A stretch of 64,000 nucleotides of DNA, taken from positions 1,612,001-1,676,000 of the forward strand of contig NZ_CP038436.1 of the NCBI RefSeq assembly GCF_004683965.1, written 5' to 3'. The notes below the pieces were generated by a model. The model had not been told where the DNA came from. It ran no database searches and saw only the letters and a program-made list of their open reading frames with translations. Below are positions 29,003 to 37,716 of the stretch, in pieces. The number at the start of each line of letters is the position of its first letter. Within the stretch, counting starts at the first letter, position 1. This stretch comes from Nocardioides seonyuensis (GTDB taxonomy: Bacteria; Actinomycetota; Actinomycetes; Propionibacteriales; Nocardioidaceae). The translations under genes and the position numbers were made by a program.

Positions 29003-29773
29003 CTACGAGTCGCCTGCAGCCCGCGCAGCGCGCCGGCGCGCCCGCTCGGCCTTCTCCTCGGCGTCGAGCTCGGCCGCACGCTCGAGGGTGGGTGCGGTGC
29101 CACCGTGCCGTGCGGGTAGCCACCACGAACCGGCGGGCTGCTCCTCGGCCGGGTAGCGAGCGATCGTCTCGTCGAGGAGCACGGCCATCCGCGACTTCAG
29201 CTCGGCGGTCTCGGCGACCGGATCGGCCCCCGTCGGGTGCAGGGGCTCACCGACCGAGATGGCGATGGTCTTGCCGCGGGAGAAGTCCCGGGGATGGTCC
29301 TTGGTGAACAGGCGCTGCGTGCCCCACAGGACCACGGGCACGAGGGGCACCCCGGCCTCGGCGGCGATCCGCACCGCACCGGTCTTGAACTCCTTGAGCT
29401 CGAAGGACCGCGAGATGGTCGCCTCGGGAAAGATTCCGACCGCCTCGCCCGAGCGGAGGTACGACACCGCGTCCTGGAAGGACTGGAGACCCTCGCCGCG
29501 GTCCACGGAGATGTGGTGCATCGAGCGCATCACCGGACCACCCACGGCGTGGTCGAAGACCTCGCGCTTGGCCATGAAGCGCACCAACCGTCGCGAGGGG
29601 TGGGCCGCGAGCCCGCCGTAGATGAAGTCGAGGTAGCCCACGTGGTTGCAGACCAGGAGCACACCACCGTGGGTGGGCACGTGCTCGGTCCCCGTCATCT
29701 CGAACCGCTGGCCCAGCAGCTTGAAGCCGGCCAGGGCAGTGCGGATGATCGCGGGGTAGGTCAGGTCGCGCAT
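29003..29773 (-). CDS. 1-acyl-sn-glycerol-3-phosphate acyltransferase-like (PlsC family)
   Basis: Membrane-bound acyltransferase of the PlsC/LPLAT family (256 residues). The catalytic HX4D motif is 'CNHVGYLDFIYGG', the phosphate-binding region has 'GIFPEATISRSFELKEFK' (PEAT in place of the usual PEGT), and 'VPLVPVVLWG' closes the site. It should acylate lysophosphatidic acid or a related acceptor. The C-terminal tail is Glu/Arg/Ala-rich. It is convergent to parB and ends downstream of the aminotransferase gene on the same strand. Confidence 0.9.
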   Translation of the reverse strand: MRDLTYPAIIRTALAGFKLLGQRFEMTGTEHVPTHGGVLLVCNHVGYLDFIYGGLAAHPSRRLVRFMAKREVFDHAVGGPVMRSMHHISVDRGEGLQSFQDAVSYLRSGEAVGIFPEATISRSFELKEFKTGAVRIAAEAGVPLVPVVLWGTQRLFTKDHPRDFSRGKTIAISVGEPLHPTGADPVAETAELKSRMAVLLDETIARYPAEEQPAGSWWLPARHGGTAPTLERAAELDAEEKAERARRRAARAAGDS

Positions 29774-29795
29774 GCGCGCAGCCTAGCCAGCGTCG

Positions 29796-31010
29796 CTAGC
29801 GCCTCGTCGCGAGGAACTCACCGATCCGGCCGATGGCCTCCTCGAGGACAGCCGCCTCGGGAAGGGTGACCAGCCGGAAGTGATCGGGCGCGGGCCAGTT
29901 GAAGCCGGTGCCGTGGGTGACGAGGATCTTCTTCGCGCGCAGCAGCTCGATCACGAAGTCCTGGTCGTCCTCGATCGCGTAGACGTCGGGGTCGAGGCGC
30001 GGAAAGCAGTAGAGCGCCCCGGAGGGCTTCACGGAGGTGACCCCGGGGATCTCGTTCAGCAGTCGGTGGGCGAGCATCGACTGCTCGTAGAAGCGTCCGC
30101 CTGGACCGATGAGCTCCTCGATGGACTGATAGCCGCCCAGGGCGGTCTGGATCGCGTGCTGCGCCGGGACGTTGGCGCACATCCGCATGTTGGCGATGAG
30201 GGTGAGCCCCTCGAGGAAGTCGGTGGCGATCTCCTTGGGGCCCGAGATCATCACCCACCCTGCGCGATAGCCGCACACCCGGTAGGCCTTCGACAGACCT
30301 GAGAAGGTCAGGCACAGCACGTCGTTGCCGGCGAAGGTGGCCGCGTGGTGGTGCACTGCGTCCTCGAAGAGGATCTTCTCGTAGATCTCGTCCGCCATCA
30401 CCACGAGCCGGTGCCGTCGAGCGATGTCGACGAGAGCCCGCACGGTCTCCTCGCTGTAGACCGCTCCGGTGGGGTTGTTGGGGTTGATGATCACGATCGC
30501 GTGGGTGTTCTCGGTGATCTTGGCCTCGACGTCGGCGAGGTCGGGGTTCCAGTCGTTGGACTCGTCGCACAGGTAGTGGACCGGCGTGCCGCCCGCCAGG
30601 GTCACCGCCCCGGTCCACAGCGGGTAGTCGGGCGCCGGGATGAGGATCTCGTTGCCGTCGTCGACGAAGGCCTGCAGGACCATCGAGATCAGCTCGGACA
30701 CCCCGTTGCCGATGTAGATGTCCTCGACGCCGACCTCACGGAGCCCGTGCGACTGGTAGTAGTGCATGACGGCGGTGCGGGCCGACCAGATGCCCTGGGA
30801 GTCGCTGTAGCCCTGGGACTCCGGGAGGTGGTGGATCATGTCGGCCAGGATCTGCTCGGGGGCGTCGAAGCCGAACGGCGCGGTGTTGCCGATGTTGAGC
30901 TTGAGGATCCGGTGTCCCTCGGCCTCGAGCCGCTGTGCCTCGACCAGGATCGGCCCCCGCACGTCGTAGCGGACACCTCGAAGCTTCTGGCTCTGGCGGA
31001 TCTGGCGCAT
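29796..31010 (-). CDS. Pyridoxal-phosphate aminotransferase (AlaA/AspC-like class I)
   Basis: Fold-type I transaminase (404 residues). The PLP Lys lies in 'LTFSGLSKAYRVCGYRAGW', the cofactor Asn/Asp motifs in 'IVIINPNNPTGAVYSEE' and 'LVVMADEIYEKIL', and the carboxylate-binding Arg in the C terminus ('PDHFRLVTLP'). The N-terminal 'LNIGNTAPFGFDAP' is typical of AlaA, the glutamate-pyruvate transaminase, so alanine synthesis is the most probable role. ATG 31010 has GAGG 8-9 nt upstream. Its start is 43 bp from that of the divergent GNAT gene. Confidence 0.9.
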   Translation of the reverse strand: MRQIRQSQKLRGVRYDVRGPILVEAQRLEAEGHRILKLNIGNTAPFGFDAPEQILADMIHHLPESQGYSDSQGIWSARTAVMHYYQSHGLREVGVEDIYIGNGVSELISMVLQAFVDDGNEILIPAPDYPLWTGAVTLAGGTPVHYLCDESNDWNPDLADVEAKITENTHAIVIINPNNPTGAVYSEETVRALVDIARRHRLVVMADEIYEKILFEDAVHHHAATFAGNDVLCLTFSGLSKAYRVCGYRAGWVMISGPKEIATDFLEGLTLIANMRMCANVPAQHAIQTALGGYQSIEELIGPGGRFYEQSMLAHRLLNEIPGVTSVKPSGALYCFPRLDPDVYAIEDDQDFVIELLRAKKILVTHGTGFNWPAPDHFRLVTLPEAAVLEEAIGRIGEFLATRR

Positions 31011-31053
31011 GGCCTCATCCTCGCAGGCCGCTGCAGTGGCTAACATCCAATAT

Positions 31054-31710
31054 GTGTCACGCAAGACCGTCCGCCTGACGGTCGACCACCTCCAGGAGAT
31101 GGCCGAGCCGCAACGTTCGTGCGTCTACTGGCAGCTCACGCCGGTCGACGCCGGCCGCCTCGACGCCGAGGAGCGCGCGGTGGAGAAGGAGCGCTGGGTC
31201 TCCGCCGTCCTGCGCGAGTGGGGATCCTGCGGACGCGTCGCGATGGCCGACGGGCGCCAGCTGGGCCATGCCATCTACGCACCCGCGTCCTGGCTGCCGG
31301 GTGCCGCGAGTCTGCCCACGTCGCCGAGCACGCCCGACGCGGTGGTCCTGGCGTCGGTCTACGTCGAGCCCTTCGCCCGAGGAGGCGGGATCGGCAGGCT
31401 GCTCGTGCAGGGCGTGGCGGCGGACCTGGTGGAGCGGGGCTTCACCGCGGTGGAGACGTACGGCGACACGCGCGGCCGCACCTCGGGGTGCGTCCTGCCC
31501 TCGGACTTCTGGGGGAGCGTGGGGTTCAAGACCCAGCGCGCCCACGCGACGACACCCCGGATGCGGATGGAGCTGCGGTCGGCGATCTCGTGGAAGGACG
31601 AGGTCGAGCTGGCGCTGGAGAAGGTGTGGGGCGTCGTACGCCCGGCCAAGCAGAAGGCGGCCCGCCCGATCGGTGGATCGGTGCGGACCGCCTCGAAGCC
31701 TGGTGGCTGA
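31054..31710 (+). CDS. GNAT-family N-acetyltransferase
   Basis: A 218-residue acetyltransferase. The acetyl-CoA motif A is 'ASVYVEPFARGGGIGRLLVQGV' in essence (Gln/Arg-x-x-Gly-x-Gly/Ala as RGGGIGRL), followed by 'ERGFTAVETYGD'. The substrate is unknown. GTG 31054 was chosen because TAACAT (31041-31046) ends 7 nt upstream, a leaderless pattern; the frame is open further back toward the divergent aminotransferase. The stop is 10 bp from that of convergent trxA. Confidence 0.8.
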   Translation: MSRKTVRLTVDHLQEMAEPQRSCVYWQLTPVDAGRLDAEERAVEKERWVSAVLREWGSCGRVAMADGRQLGHAIYAPASWLPGAASLPTSPSTPDAVVLASVYVEPFARGGGIGRLLVQGVAADLVERGFTAVETYGDTRGRTSGCVLPSDFWGSVGFKTQRAHATTPRMRMELRSAISWKDEVELALEKVWGVVRPAKQKAARPIGGSVRTASKPGG

Positions 31711-31720
31711 GCCACGCGGC

Positions 31721-32044
31721 TCAGATGAAGTCGGCGAGCTCCTTGAGGAGCGCGGCCTTGGGCTTGGCGCCGACGATCGACTTCACGACCTCGCCGCCCT
31801 GGTAGACGTTGATCGTCGGGATGCCGGTCACGCGGTAGGACGAGGGCGTGACGGGGTTCTCGTCGACGTTCATCTTGAGCAGCGTGATCTTCTCGCCGTG
31901 CTCGGCGTTGATCTCGTCGAGGATGGGGGCGACCTGGCGGCAGGGGCCGCACCACTCCGCCCAGAAGTCGACCAGGACGGGCTTGTCGGACTTGAGGACC
32001 TGCGCCTCGAACTCGGCGTCGGTCACTGCGGCGATGTTGGCCAC
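31721..32044 (-). CDS. trxA: Thioredoxin
   Basis: Small disulfide reductase (107 residues) with the active site 'FWAEWCGPCRQVAP' and the cis-Pro loop 'VTGIPTINVYQGG'. It is reduced by TrxB. GTG 32044 has AAAGG 8 nt upstream. In mycobacteria thioredoxin directly follows thioredoxin reductase; here the marR and PH-domain genes lie between them on the other strand. Confidence 0.96.
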   Translation of the reverse strand: MANIAAVTDAEFEAQVLKSDKPVLVDFWAEWCGPCRQVAPILDEINAEHGEKITLLKMNVDENPVTPSSYRVTGIPTINVYQGGEVVKSIVGAKPKAALLKELADFI

Positions 32045-32172
32045 GGCGGGACCTTTCAACTCGGGTGGTGGGTCTGTGACAAGTGAACACCACGCCTCGG
32101 ACGCTGTATTCCCCACGCGCCGACGCGGGGAAGCGTCGCGTCCGACGGTGAACTCGTGAACCCAGCAAACAG

Positions 32173-32190
32173 TGTAGTACCTTCACTACA
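32173..32190. promoter_or_regulatory. Palindromic operator over the marR start
   Basis: TGTAGT-ACCTTC-ACTACA is a perfect 6+6 inverted repeat whose last base is the A of the marR ATG. Operators of this size next to marR genes normally bind the MarR dimer itself. Being at the very start of the gene, it would block transcription or translation start. Confidence 0.65.
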
Positions 32191-32639
32191 TGCACAGTCC
32201 GGAGGAGACCGCTGCGTTGGACAGGGTGCTGCACCTCGCGGCGCTGGTCCAGCGCGACCTGTCGCGCTTCGAGAGGGAGTCGGGTCTCACGACGCCCCGG
32301 GTGCACCTGCTGTGGGTCCTCGGGGAGACGGGCCCCACGACGCAGCAGCGGCTGTCAGCTGCTCTGGGGGTGACTCCGCGCAACGTCACCGGCCTGGTCG
32401 ACGGGCTCGTAAGCAGCGGCCACGTGACACGCGAGCCGCACCCGACCGACCGGCGGGCAACCCTGGTCACACCGACGGAGGACGGCGCCCGGGTGATCGT
32501 CGACCTCGTCTCAAGCCACGCCGAGCTGGCCCATGAGCTCTTCGGCGACCTGCCCGCGACGCGCCTGGCGGCGTTCTCCGCCACCCTCGACCAGACCATC
32601 GAGACCTTCACCAGCCTGATGGGCGATCACGCACCATGA
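32190..32639 (+). CDS. MarR-family transcriptional regulator
   Basis: A winged-helix regulator (149 residues): 'LLWVLGETGPTTQQRLSAAL', recognition helix 'TPRNVTGLVDGLVSSGHV' and wing 'REPHPTDRRATLVTPT'. MarR proteins are dimers that usually repress their own gene and neighbours and respond to small phenolic or oxidising compounds. A perfect palindrome over the start supports autorepression. The PH-domain gene overlaps its stop by 4 bp, making a two-gene operon placed between trxA and trxB. Confidence 0.9.
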   Translation: MHSPEETAALDRVLHLAALVQRDLSRFERESGLTTPRVHLLWVLGETGPTTQQRLSAALGVTPRNVTGLVDGLVSSGHVTREPHPTDRRATLVTPTEDGARVIVDLVSSHAELAHELFGDLPATRLAAFSATLDQTIETFTSLMGDHAP

Positions 32640-33271
32640 CCGGCGTACGACGACTGTTGGCGCCCGCGAGGGAGGCCTTGCTCCTCGAGGTGGCTCTCTA
32701 CCGCTCCCTGGCCCGATGGCTGGCGCGCCGACCGGACGTACCGGCCGGCGCGACGCCGGTGGGCTACGGACAGCTCGCGGCGCCGATGATGTGGCTGTGG
32801 ATCTTCGGCTCGGCGACCGAGGTGATCGTCGTCGAGGTGCTGATGCGCCACTGGGACAACCCGGTCACCTCGGCCCTGCGCACGCCGCTGCTCGTGCTGG
32901 GCGTGTGGGGAGTGCTGTGGATGCTGGGGATGCTTGCGTCCTACCGGGTGCGGCCGCACCTGCTCCTGGACGACCGGCTCATCGCCCGCAGCGGGGCACG
33001 CACCCGCGTCGTCGTACCCCTCGGGGCGGTCGAGTCCACCCGGACGGTGGAGCACGAGCTGCCGGGGGTGATCAGGTCGCTCCACGTCGAGGAGGGTCTC
33101 GTCCTCGTGGGGGTCAGCTCACAGACCAACCTCGAGCTCGTGCTCAGCGGCCCCACGGTCCTCGAGACCTCGGGAGGCGCCGTCACCGCCACTCGGGTCG
33201 CCGTGTGGGTGGACGACCCGCGGGGGGTCGCCGCAACCCTCAGGCTCCGGCGGTCTGCACCGTCTCGGTGA
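32636..33271 (+). CDS. Two-TM membrane protein with bacterial PH-like domain
   Basis: A 211-residue protein: an amphipathic N terminus, two membrane segments ('[20 protein letters not shown]' and '[17 protein letters not shown]'), and a beta-rich cytoplasmic domain beginning '[17 protein letters not shown]', like other two-helix proteins with a bacterial PH fold. The function is unknown. It is translationally coupled to marR and its 3' end overlaps the convergent trxB by 32 bp. Confidence 0.68.
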   Translation: MTGVRRLLAPAREALLLEVALYRSLARWLARRPDVPAGATPVGYGQLAAPMMWLWIFGSATEVIVVEVLMRHWDNPVTSALRTPLLVLGVWGVLWMLGMLASYRVRPHLLLDDRLIARSGARTRVVVPLGAVESTRTVEHELPGVIRSLHVEEGLVLVGVSSQTNLELVLSGPTVLETSGGAVTATRVAVWVDDPRGVAATLRLRRSAPSR

Positions 33272-34268
33272 TGACCTCGGCCGTCGCCTCGGCGGAGCCC
33301 GCGGTGGAGGCAGCGTGGTCGAGGGCGGCGATGTAGCGCTCCGCGTCCAGCGCGGCCGCGCAGCCGGTGCCGGCGGCGGTGATCGCCTGGCGGTAGTGGT
33401 GGTCGACCAGGTCACCCGCCGCGAAGACGCCCGGGAGGTTGGTGGCGGTCGAGGGGTGGTTGACCAGGACGTAGCCGTCGTCGTCGAGGTCGACCTGACC
33501 GGTGAGCAGCTCGGAGCGGGGGTCGTGGCCGATGGCGATGAACAGGCCGGTGACCGCGAGCTCTCGCTCGTCGCCGGTGACGGTGTCGCGCAGCGTGATG
33601 GACTCGACGCGCTCGTCGCCGTTGATGGCGGCGACCTCGGAGTTCCAGACCATCTCGAGCTTCGGGTCGGCGAAGGCGCGCTCCTGCATGATCTTGGACG
33701 CGCGCAGCTCGTCGCGGCGGTGGATCAGGTAGACCCTCGAGCCGAAACGGGTGAGGAAGGTGGCCTCCTCGATCGCGGAGTCGCCGCCGCCGACGACAGC
33801 GATGGCCTGCTCGCGGAAGAAGAAGCCGTCGCAGGTCGCGCACCACGAGACGCCGCGGCCGGAGAGCTCCTCCTCGCGGGGCAGCCCGAGCTTGCGGTAG
33901 CCCGAGCCGGTCGCAAGGATCACCGAGCGCGCGGTGTAGGTGTCGGTGGCGGTCTTCACGACCTTGACGTCACCGGTGAGGTCGACCTCGAGGACGTCGT
34001 CGGACACGAGCTCGGCGCCGAACCGCTCGGCCTGGGCGCGCATCTCGTCCATCAGCGCGGGACCCATGATCCCGTCACGGAAGCCGGGGAAGTTCTCGAC
34101 CTCGGTGGTGTTCATCAGCGCACCGCCTGCGGTGACCGAGCCCTCGAAGACCAGGGGCTCGAGCGCGGCCCGGGCGGCGTAGACGGCGGCAGTGTAGCCA
34201 GAGGGGCCGGAGCCGATGATGATCACGTTGCGGGTCGTCGCGTCGGTCGGGGCGGTCGTCTCGCTCAT
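33240..34268 (-). CDS. trxB: Thioredoxin reductase
   Basis: FAD/NADPH disulfide reductase (342 residues) that reduces thioredoxin. The FAD motif is '[19 protein letters not shown]', the redox pair is in '[12 protein letters not shown]', the NADPH motif is '[15 protein letters not shown]', and '[15 protein letters not shown]' closes the FAD site. A 20-residue Ala/Thr/Glu-rich tail extends beyond the usual end and overlaps the convergent gene. It has its own ribosome-binding site (CAGGAG) and follows the anti-sigma gene. Confidence 0.96.
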   Translation of the reverse strand: MSETTAPTDATTRNVIIIGSGPSGYTAAVYAARAALEPLVFEGSVTAGGALMNTTEVENFPGFRDGIMGPALMDEMRAQAERFGAELVSDDVLEVDLTGDVKVVKTATDTYTARSVILATGSGYRKLGLPREEELSGRGVSWCATCDGFFFREQAIAVVGGGDSAIEEATFLTRFGSRVYLIHRRDELRASKIMQERAFADPKLEMVWNSEVAAINGDERVESITLRDTVTGDERELAVTGLFIAIGHDPRSELLTGQVDLDDDGYVLVNHPSTATNLPGVFAAGDLVDHHYRQAITAAGTGCAAALDAERYIAALDHAASTAGSAEATAEVITETVQTAGA

Positions 34269-34353
34269 GGCTTCGGTGGCTCCTGGTGATCGATCGTGGG
34301 TGTGCCCGTCTCAACCGATCGTAGGCCAGCAGTGTTCCCGTGGCCGCCGTGGC

Positions 34354-35046
34354 TCAGCGCACGCGCAGCCGCAGGCGGTGGGTCTCCTCGCCGTCCGCGC
34401 ACGCGTAGACCTCGACCGCCTGTCGACCGCTGATGGCCGGACGGAACACTGCCAGGGCCGGGTCCCCGTCGAGGGTGACCTGGACCTGCCGGCCGGGACC
34501 GGTCAGCGTCACCGAGCAGGCGCGGCCGGCCAGCAGGTCGGGGGTGGACTGTCGCGCAGACAGTGCATCCGTCCGGAGCCGTCGCAGGTCCTCCCTGAGG
34601 TGCGTGGACCGCACCGTGGGGAGCGCGGCGTCGCTCTCGGCGCCGAGGCTGCGCGACTCGGTCATCGCCGACGGCGCCTCCGGGTCGGCCGCCGAGGACC
34701 CTTCCTCGGCACGCTTCTCGCTGGCTCCGGAACCGTCCGTGGCGGAGCTCGCGTCGCCGGCCATCTGGTCCGACCCGCCGAAGCCCTCGAGGACCTGTCC
34801 GAGCCCGACGCCGGCGACGACGACGGCCGCTGCGGCAAGCAGGGCACCGCGACGCCGCTGGCGCCGGCGGGCAGAGAGGTCGACCACCGGCTCCGTGGCA
34901 CGCAGCTCCCGTCTCTCGGCGGTGAGCCCGGCCAGCACGTCGTCGAGGCGGGCGCGGACGTCGTCGGGCAGCGGGGCGTCGTGGCGCGACTCGGCGAGCA
35001 GACGGCGTACGGCATCCTGCTCGGCGTCGTGGTCGGGGCGGGTCAT
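34354..35046 (-). CDS. Membrane-anchored anti-sigma factor (SigM partner, RsmA-like by position)
   Basis: A 230-residue protein: cytoplasmic N terminus with 'PLPDDVRARLDDVLAGLTAERRE', one transmembrane helix ('ALLAAAAVVVAGVGLGQVL') after a basic RRRQRRR patch, and an outer part rich in Ser/Ala/Glu. No zinc-binding HxxxCxxC motif is present. It directly follows the sigma factor gene, as RsmA (Rv3912) follows sigM in M. tuberculosis, which supports the role. ATG 35046 has GAGGAGG upstream. Confidence 0.75.
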   Translation of the reverse strand: MTRPDHDAEQDAVRRLLAESRHDAPLPDDVRARLDDVLAGLTAERRELRATEPVVDLSARRRQRRRGALLAAAAVVVAGVGLGQVLEGFGGSDQMAGDASSATDGSGASEKRAEEGSSAADPEAPSAMTESRSLGAESDAALPTVRSTHLREDLRRLRTDALSARQSTPDLLAGRACSVTLTGPGRQVQVTLDGDPALAVFRPAISGRQAVEVYACADGEETHRLRLRVR

Positions 35047-35095
35047 GGTCACCTCCTCGAGGTGTGGAGACGGTCGGGGTTCGGGCGCAGGGGCA

Positions 35096-35773
35096 TCAGG
35101 ACGCGGGTGGTCCGCGAGGTGACCTCGGGGATTGGACGGTGCCGGGCCCCGGCGGGTTCCCGGGACCGGGCGCGCTGGGGGTCGCGTCGAGGTCGAGCAG
35201 GAGGGGAGCGAGCCTGGCGCGTCCGCGCGAGCACCTGGACTTCACGGTGCCGGAGGCGCAACCCAGCATCTCGGCGGCCTCGGCGACGCTGTGTCCCTCC
35301 ATGTCGACGAGCACCAGCGCCGCGCGCTGCTCGACGGGCAGCGTCGCCAGCGCGTCGAGGACCCGCTGCCGTCGCTCGCGGTCCAGTGCGGTGGCCTCGG
35401 GGCCGTCGGCCGGGGTCGCCGCTGCGACGAGACTGCCGCGGTCCTCGACGTCCTCGGGCAGTGCCTCGACGCGTCGGACCTTGGCGGCACGGTGCCGGTC
35501 GAGGCAGGCGTTCACGACGATGCGGTGCAGCCAGGTGGTGACCGCGGAGTCGCCGCGGAAGGACCCGGCGCGCCGGAATGCGGCGATCATGGCGTCCTGG
35601 AGACCGTCGGCGGCGTCCTCGGGGTTGCCCATCGTGCGGAGCGCCACGGCCCACAGCCGGTCGCGATGGCGCCCGAACAGCTCGCCGAAGGCGTCGGGGT
35701 CGCCGGCGACGTGGGCCCTCAGGAGCTCGACGTCGCTGGGATGCGGCTCGCTGCTCATGGGGTCGGTGTCCAT
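35096..35773 (-). CDS. sigM: ECF RNA polymerase sigma factor, SigM type
   Basis: An extracytoplasmic-function sigma factor (225 residues). Region 2 has 'GLQDAMIAAFRRAGSFRGD' and 'VTTWLHRIVVNACLDRHR'; region 4 has 'LPVEQRAALVLVDMEGHSV' and the recognition helix 'GCASGTVKSRCSRGRARL'. A Pro/Gly-rich tail follows. The context (murJ, pseudokinase, sigM, anti-sigma, trxB) is that of mycobacterial SigM. ATG 35773 has GAGG about 8-10 nt upstream; the frame extends back into the pseudokinase gene. Confidence 0.92.
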   Translation of the reverse strand: MDTDPMSSEPHPSDVELLRAHVAGDPDAFGELFGRHRDRLWAVALRTMGNPEDAADGLQDAMIAAFRRAGSFRGDSAVTTWLHRIVVNACLDRHRAAKVRRVEALPEDVEDRGSLVAAATPADGPEATALDRERRQRVLDALATLPVEQRAALVLVDMEGHSVAEAAEMLGCASGTVKSRCSRGRARLAPLLLDLDATPSAPGPGNPPGPGTVQSPRSPRGPPAS

Positions 35774-35783
35774 GGGGTCGGCC

Positions 35784-37643
35784 TCACCCGCGGACCTGCA
35801 CCTCGGCGATCGTGCCGCGGAAGCCACCGTCCACCTCGGGGAGCGAGGTGAGCCAGACGGTGACGTAGCGCCCGGAGACCGCCTCGTCGAGCGCGACGGT
35901 GAGGACACCCTCTCCCAGGGCCGTCCCGACGGGAGTCAGGTCTGCCACGCCCGTCGGCGGCGTGCCCGTGACGTAGACGGCGACCGCGGTCTCGCCACCG
36001 ACCGTGGTCACCTCGATCTCCCTGACGCCCTTGGTCGCCCCGAGGTCGAGGACGAGGCCGACGCCCGTCTTCAGGCCGGCGGGGCCGAAGTCCTGCTTGT
36101 AGGTCGAGGTCCGCCAGACCGTGCTCGGGTCACCGTCGAGGGCCAGCGGCACCAGCTCGGGGTACTCCTCGCGCGGCGGATCGCCCTGGGGGTCGAAGTC
36201 GGTGGCGGTGATGTCGGTGAAGGGCTGCGGCGACGCAGGGCTCTGCGAGGTGCCGGTGCTGGGCGCGGGCGGTTCGGGATCGGGGTCGGGCAGTCCGAAC
36301 TGGTAGGCGGCGACCGCGGCGACCAGGATGAGCGCGAGCAGGCCGACGATCATCGCCAGCCGGATCCAGGAACGGCCGGGCACGCGGTCATCGGGCTCGT
36401 CGAAGGTCTCCTCGACGCCCCATGACCCGGTGCCCCACGACCCCGTGCCCCACGACCCCGTGTGGCCGGCCGCGTGGATGCCCGAGGAGGACTGTCCGGC
36501 GCTGGAGGAGTCCCAGGGCCAGAACCCCGAGTCCGCTGGGGCCGCACGAGCCCCGGGCCGCGGCCTGCGTTGCGGCTGACCCTCCGGGGGCTCGGGTGCG
36601 AAGAGCGGCTTGGCGGGGATCTCCTCGAGCGGCGGCGGGGGAGCAGGCTTCTCGCTCCGGGCGCGCAGCCACTCGACGTCGTCGGAGTCGTCGTGGAACA
36701 CGGGCATGCCCGCCTGGGTCGGCAGGTCCGCGCTGGCGGCCGGGGTGGGCGCCTGGGGCGGCGCCTTCGCGGGGGCGGGCGGCTCCACCGGTCCCACGAA
36801 GGTCGTCTGCTGCTGCGCATCGGTCGGGGGGTCGGTCGGCGGGACGGCGGTGCCGTGGGCCGTGCCGTTGCCGACGGGCGTCGGGTCGCCCAGGAACTCC
36901 AGCAGCACCTCGCAGATGCCGAGGGCCGTCGTCAGGTCCTGCTCGAACTTCGGGGAGCGGGCGAGGCCGACGGGGTTGAGCACCTGGTCGCACAGGGCGT
37001 CCAGGGGACGGGGGATCCCGGCCCGGACCTGACGCGGCCGAAGCACGTGTCCGTGGGCCAGGGGCGCGGGTGGCATGGCGGACTTCGAGACCCCGGGCCA
37101 CTTGCCGGTCAGGGAGAAGTAGAGCAGCGAGACCAGGTCGGTGACGTCCGCGGAGCGTCGACCCGGAGGAAGGCCCATCAGCGCCGCGTCCACCCCGAAG
37201 CCGATGATGCGCACGTGGCCGTGGTCGTCGATCAGCACGTTCTCAGGCACCAGACGGCCGTGTGCGAGGCCCTTGTGGTGGGCGTGCGCGAGCGCCTCGG
37301 CGACCTCGGACACCAGCCAGGCGACCTTGCGCGGCGGCTGGGGGCCCTCGCGCTGGATCAGGATGTCGAGCGAGACGCCCTGGCCCCACTCGTTGACGAC
37401 GTAGCACGCGTCGTCGGCGACCTCGGCGTCGAGCACGCGCAGGATCCGCCGGTCGGAGAGCGGGCCGACCAGCCGCGCCGCCTCCACCAGGCCGTCGGCC
37501 CGTTCGTCGTCCCGGGGGATCACGTGGACTGCGACCGGCCGGTCGAGCACGGTGTCGGTGGCGCGCCAGAACCGCCCGCCGCGACTCTCCGTCAACAGGT
37601 CTTCGAGGCGGTAGCGGTCGGCAAGGAGCTCGCCGGCCTGCAT
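35784..37643 (-). CDS. Membrane pseudokinase with extracytoplasmic C-terminal domain (MviN/MurJ partner)
   Basis: A 619-residue protein that is kinase-like but lacks every catalytic element: the ATP-binding Lys is absent ('RPVAVHVIP'), the HRD motif reads 'AHGRLVPENVLI', and DFG reads 'GFGVDAA'. After a Pro-rich, disordered linker with a small tandem repeat comes one membrane helix ('AMIVGLLALILVAAVAAY', about residues 427-449) and an outer beta-rich domain of discoidin-like appearance. In M. tuberculosis this unit is fused to the lipid II flippase MviN and binds FhaA when phosphorylated; here it is a separate gene 73 bp after murJ. Confidence 0.85.
   Translation of the reverse strand: MQAGELLADRYRLEDLLTESRGGRFWRATDTVLDRPVAVHVIPRDDERADGLVEAARLVGPLSDRRILRVLDAEVADDACYVVNEWGQGVSLDILIQREGPQPPRKVAWLVSEVAEALAHAHHKGLAHGRLVPENVLIDDHGHVRIIGFGVDAALMGLPPGRRSADVTDLVSLLYFSLTGKWPGVSKSAMPPAPLAHGHVLRPRQVRAGIPRPLDALCDQVLNPVGLARSPKFEQDLTTALGICEVLLEFLGDPTPVGNGTAHGTAVPPTDPPTDAQQQTTFVGPVEPPAPAKAPPQAPTPAASADLPTQAGMPVFHDDSDDVEWLRARSEKPAPPPPLEEIPAKPLFAPEPPEGQPQRRPRPGARAAPADSGFWPWDSSSAGQSSSGIHAAGHTGSWGTGSWGTGSWGVEETFDEPDDRVPGRSWIRLAMIVGLLALILVAAVAAYQFGLPDPDPEPPAPSTGTSQSPASPQPFTDITATDFDPQGDPPREEYPELVPLALDGDPSTVWRTSTYKQDFGPAGLKTGVGLVLDLGATKGVREIEVTTVGGETAVAVYVTGTPPTGVADLTPVGTALGEGVLTVALDEAVSGRYVTVWLTSLPEVDGGFRGTIAEVQVRG
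36418..36462 (-). repeat. Three 15-bp tandem repeats in the pseudokinase linker
   Basis: Units 36418-36432, 36433-36447 and 36448-36462; the last two are identical. They encode Gly-Ser-Trp-Gly-Thr three times in the cytoplasmic linker. Such a repeat can change in number by slippage. Confidence 0.85.
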
Positions 37644-37716
37644 GGCTCCCGGCACCGCCCACCTCACTTCGCTACCCCAGGCCGCGCACCGCGGCCCCCT
37701 TCGACCATCGTAGGGA

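Noticed and set aside
35784..37643. Active Ser/Thr kinase
   Set aside because: The ATP-binding Lys, the HRD Asp and the DFG Asp are all replaced, so I call it a pseudokinase.
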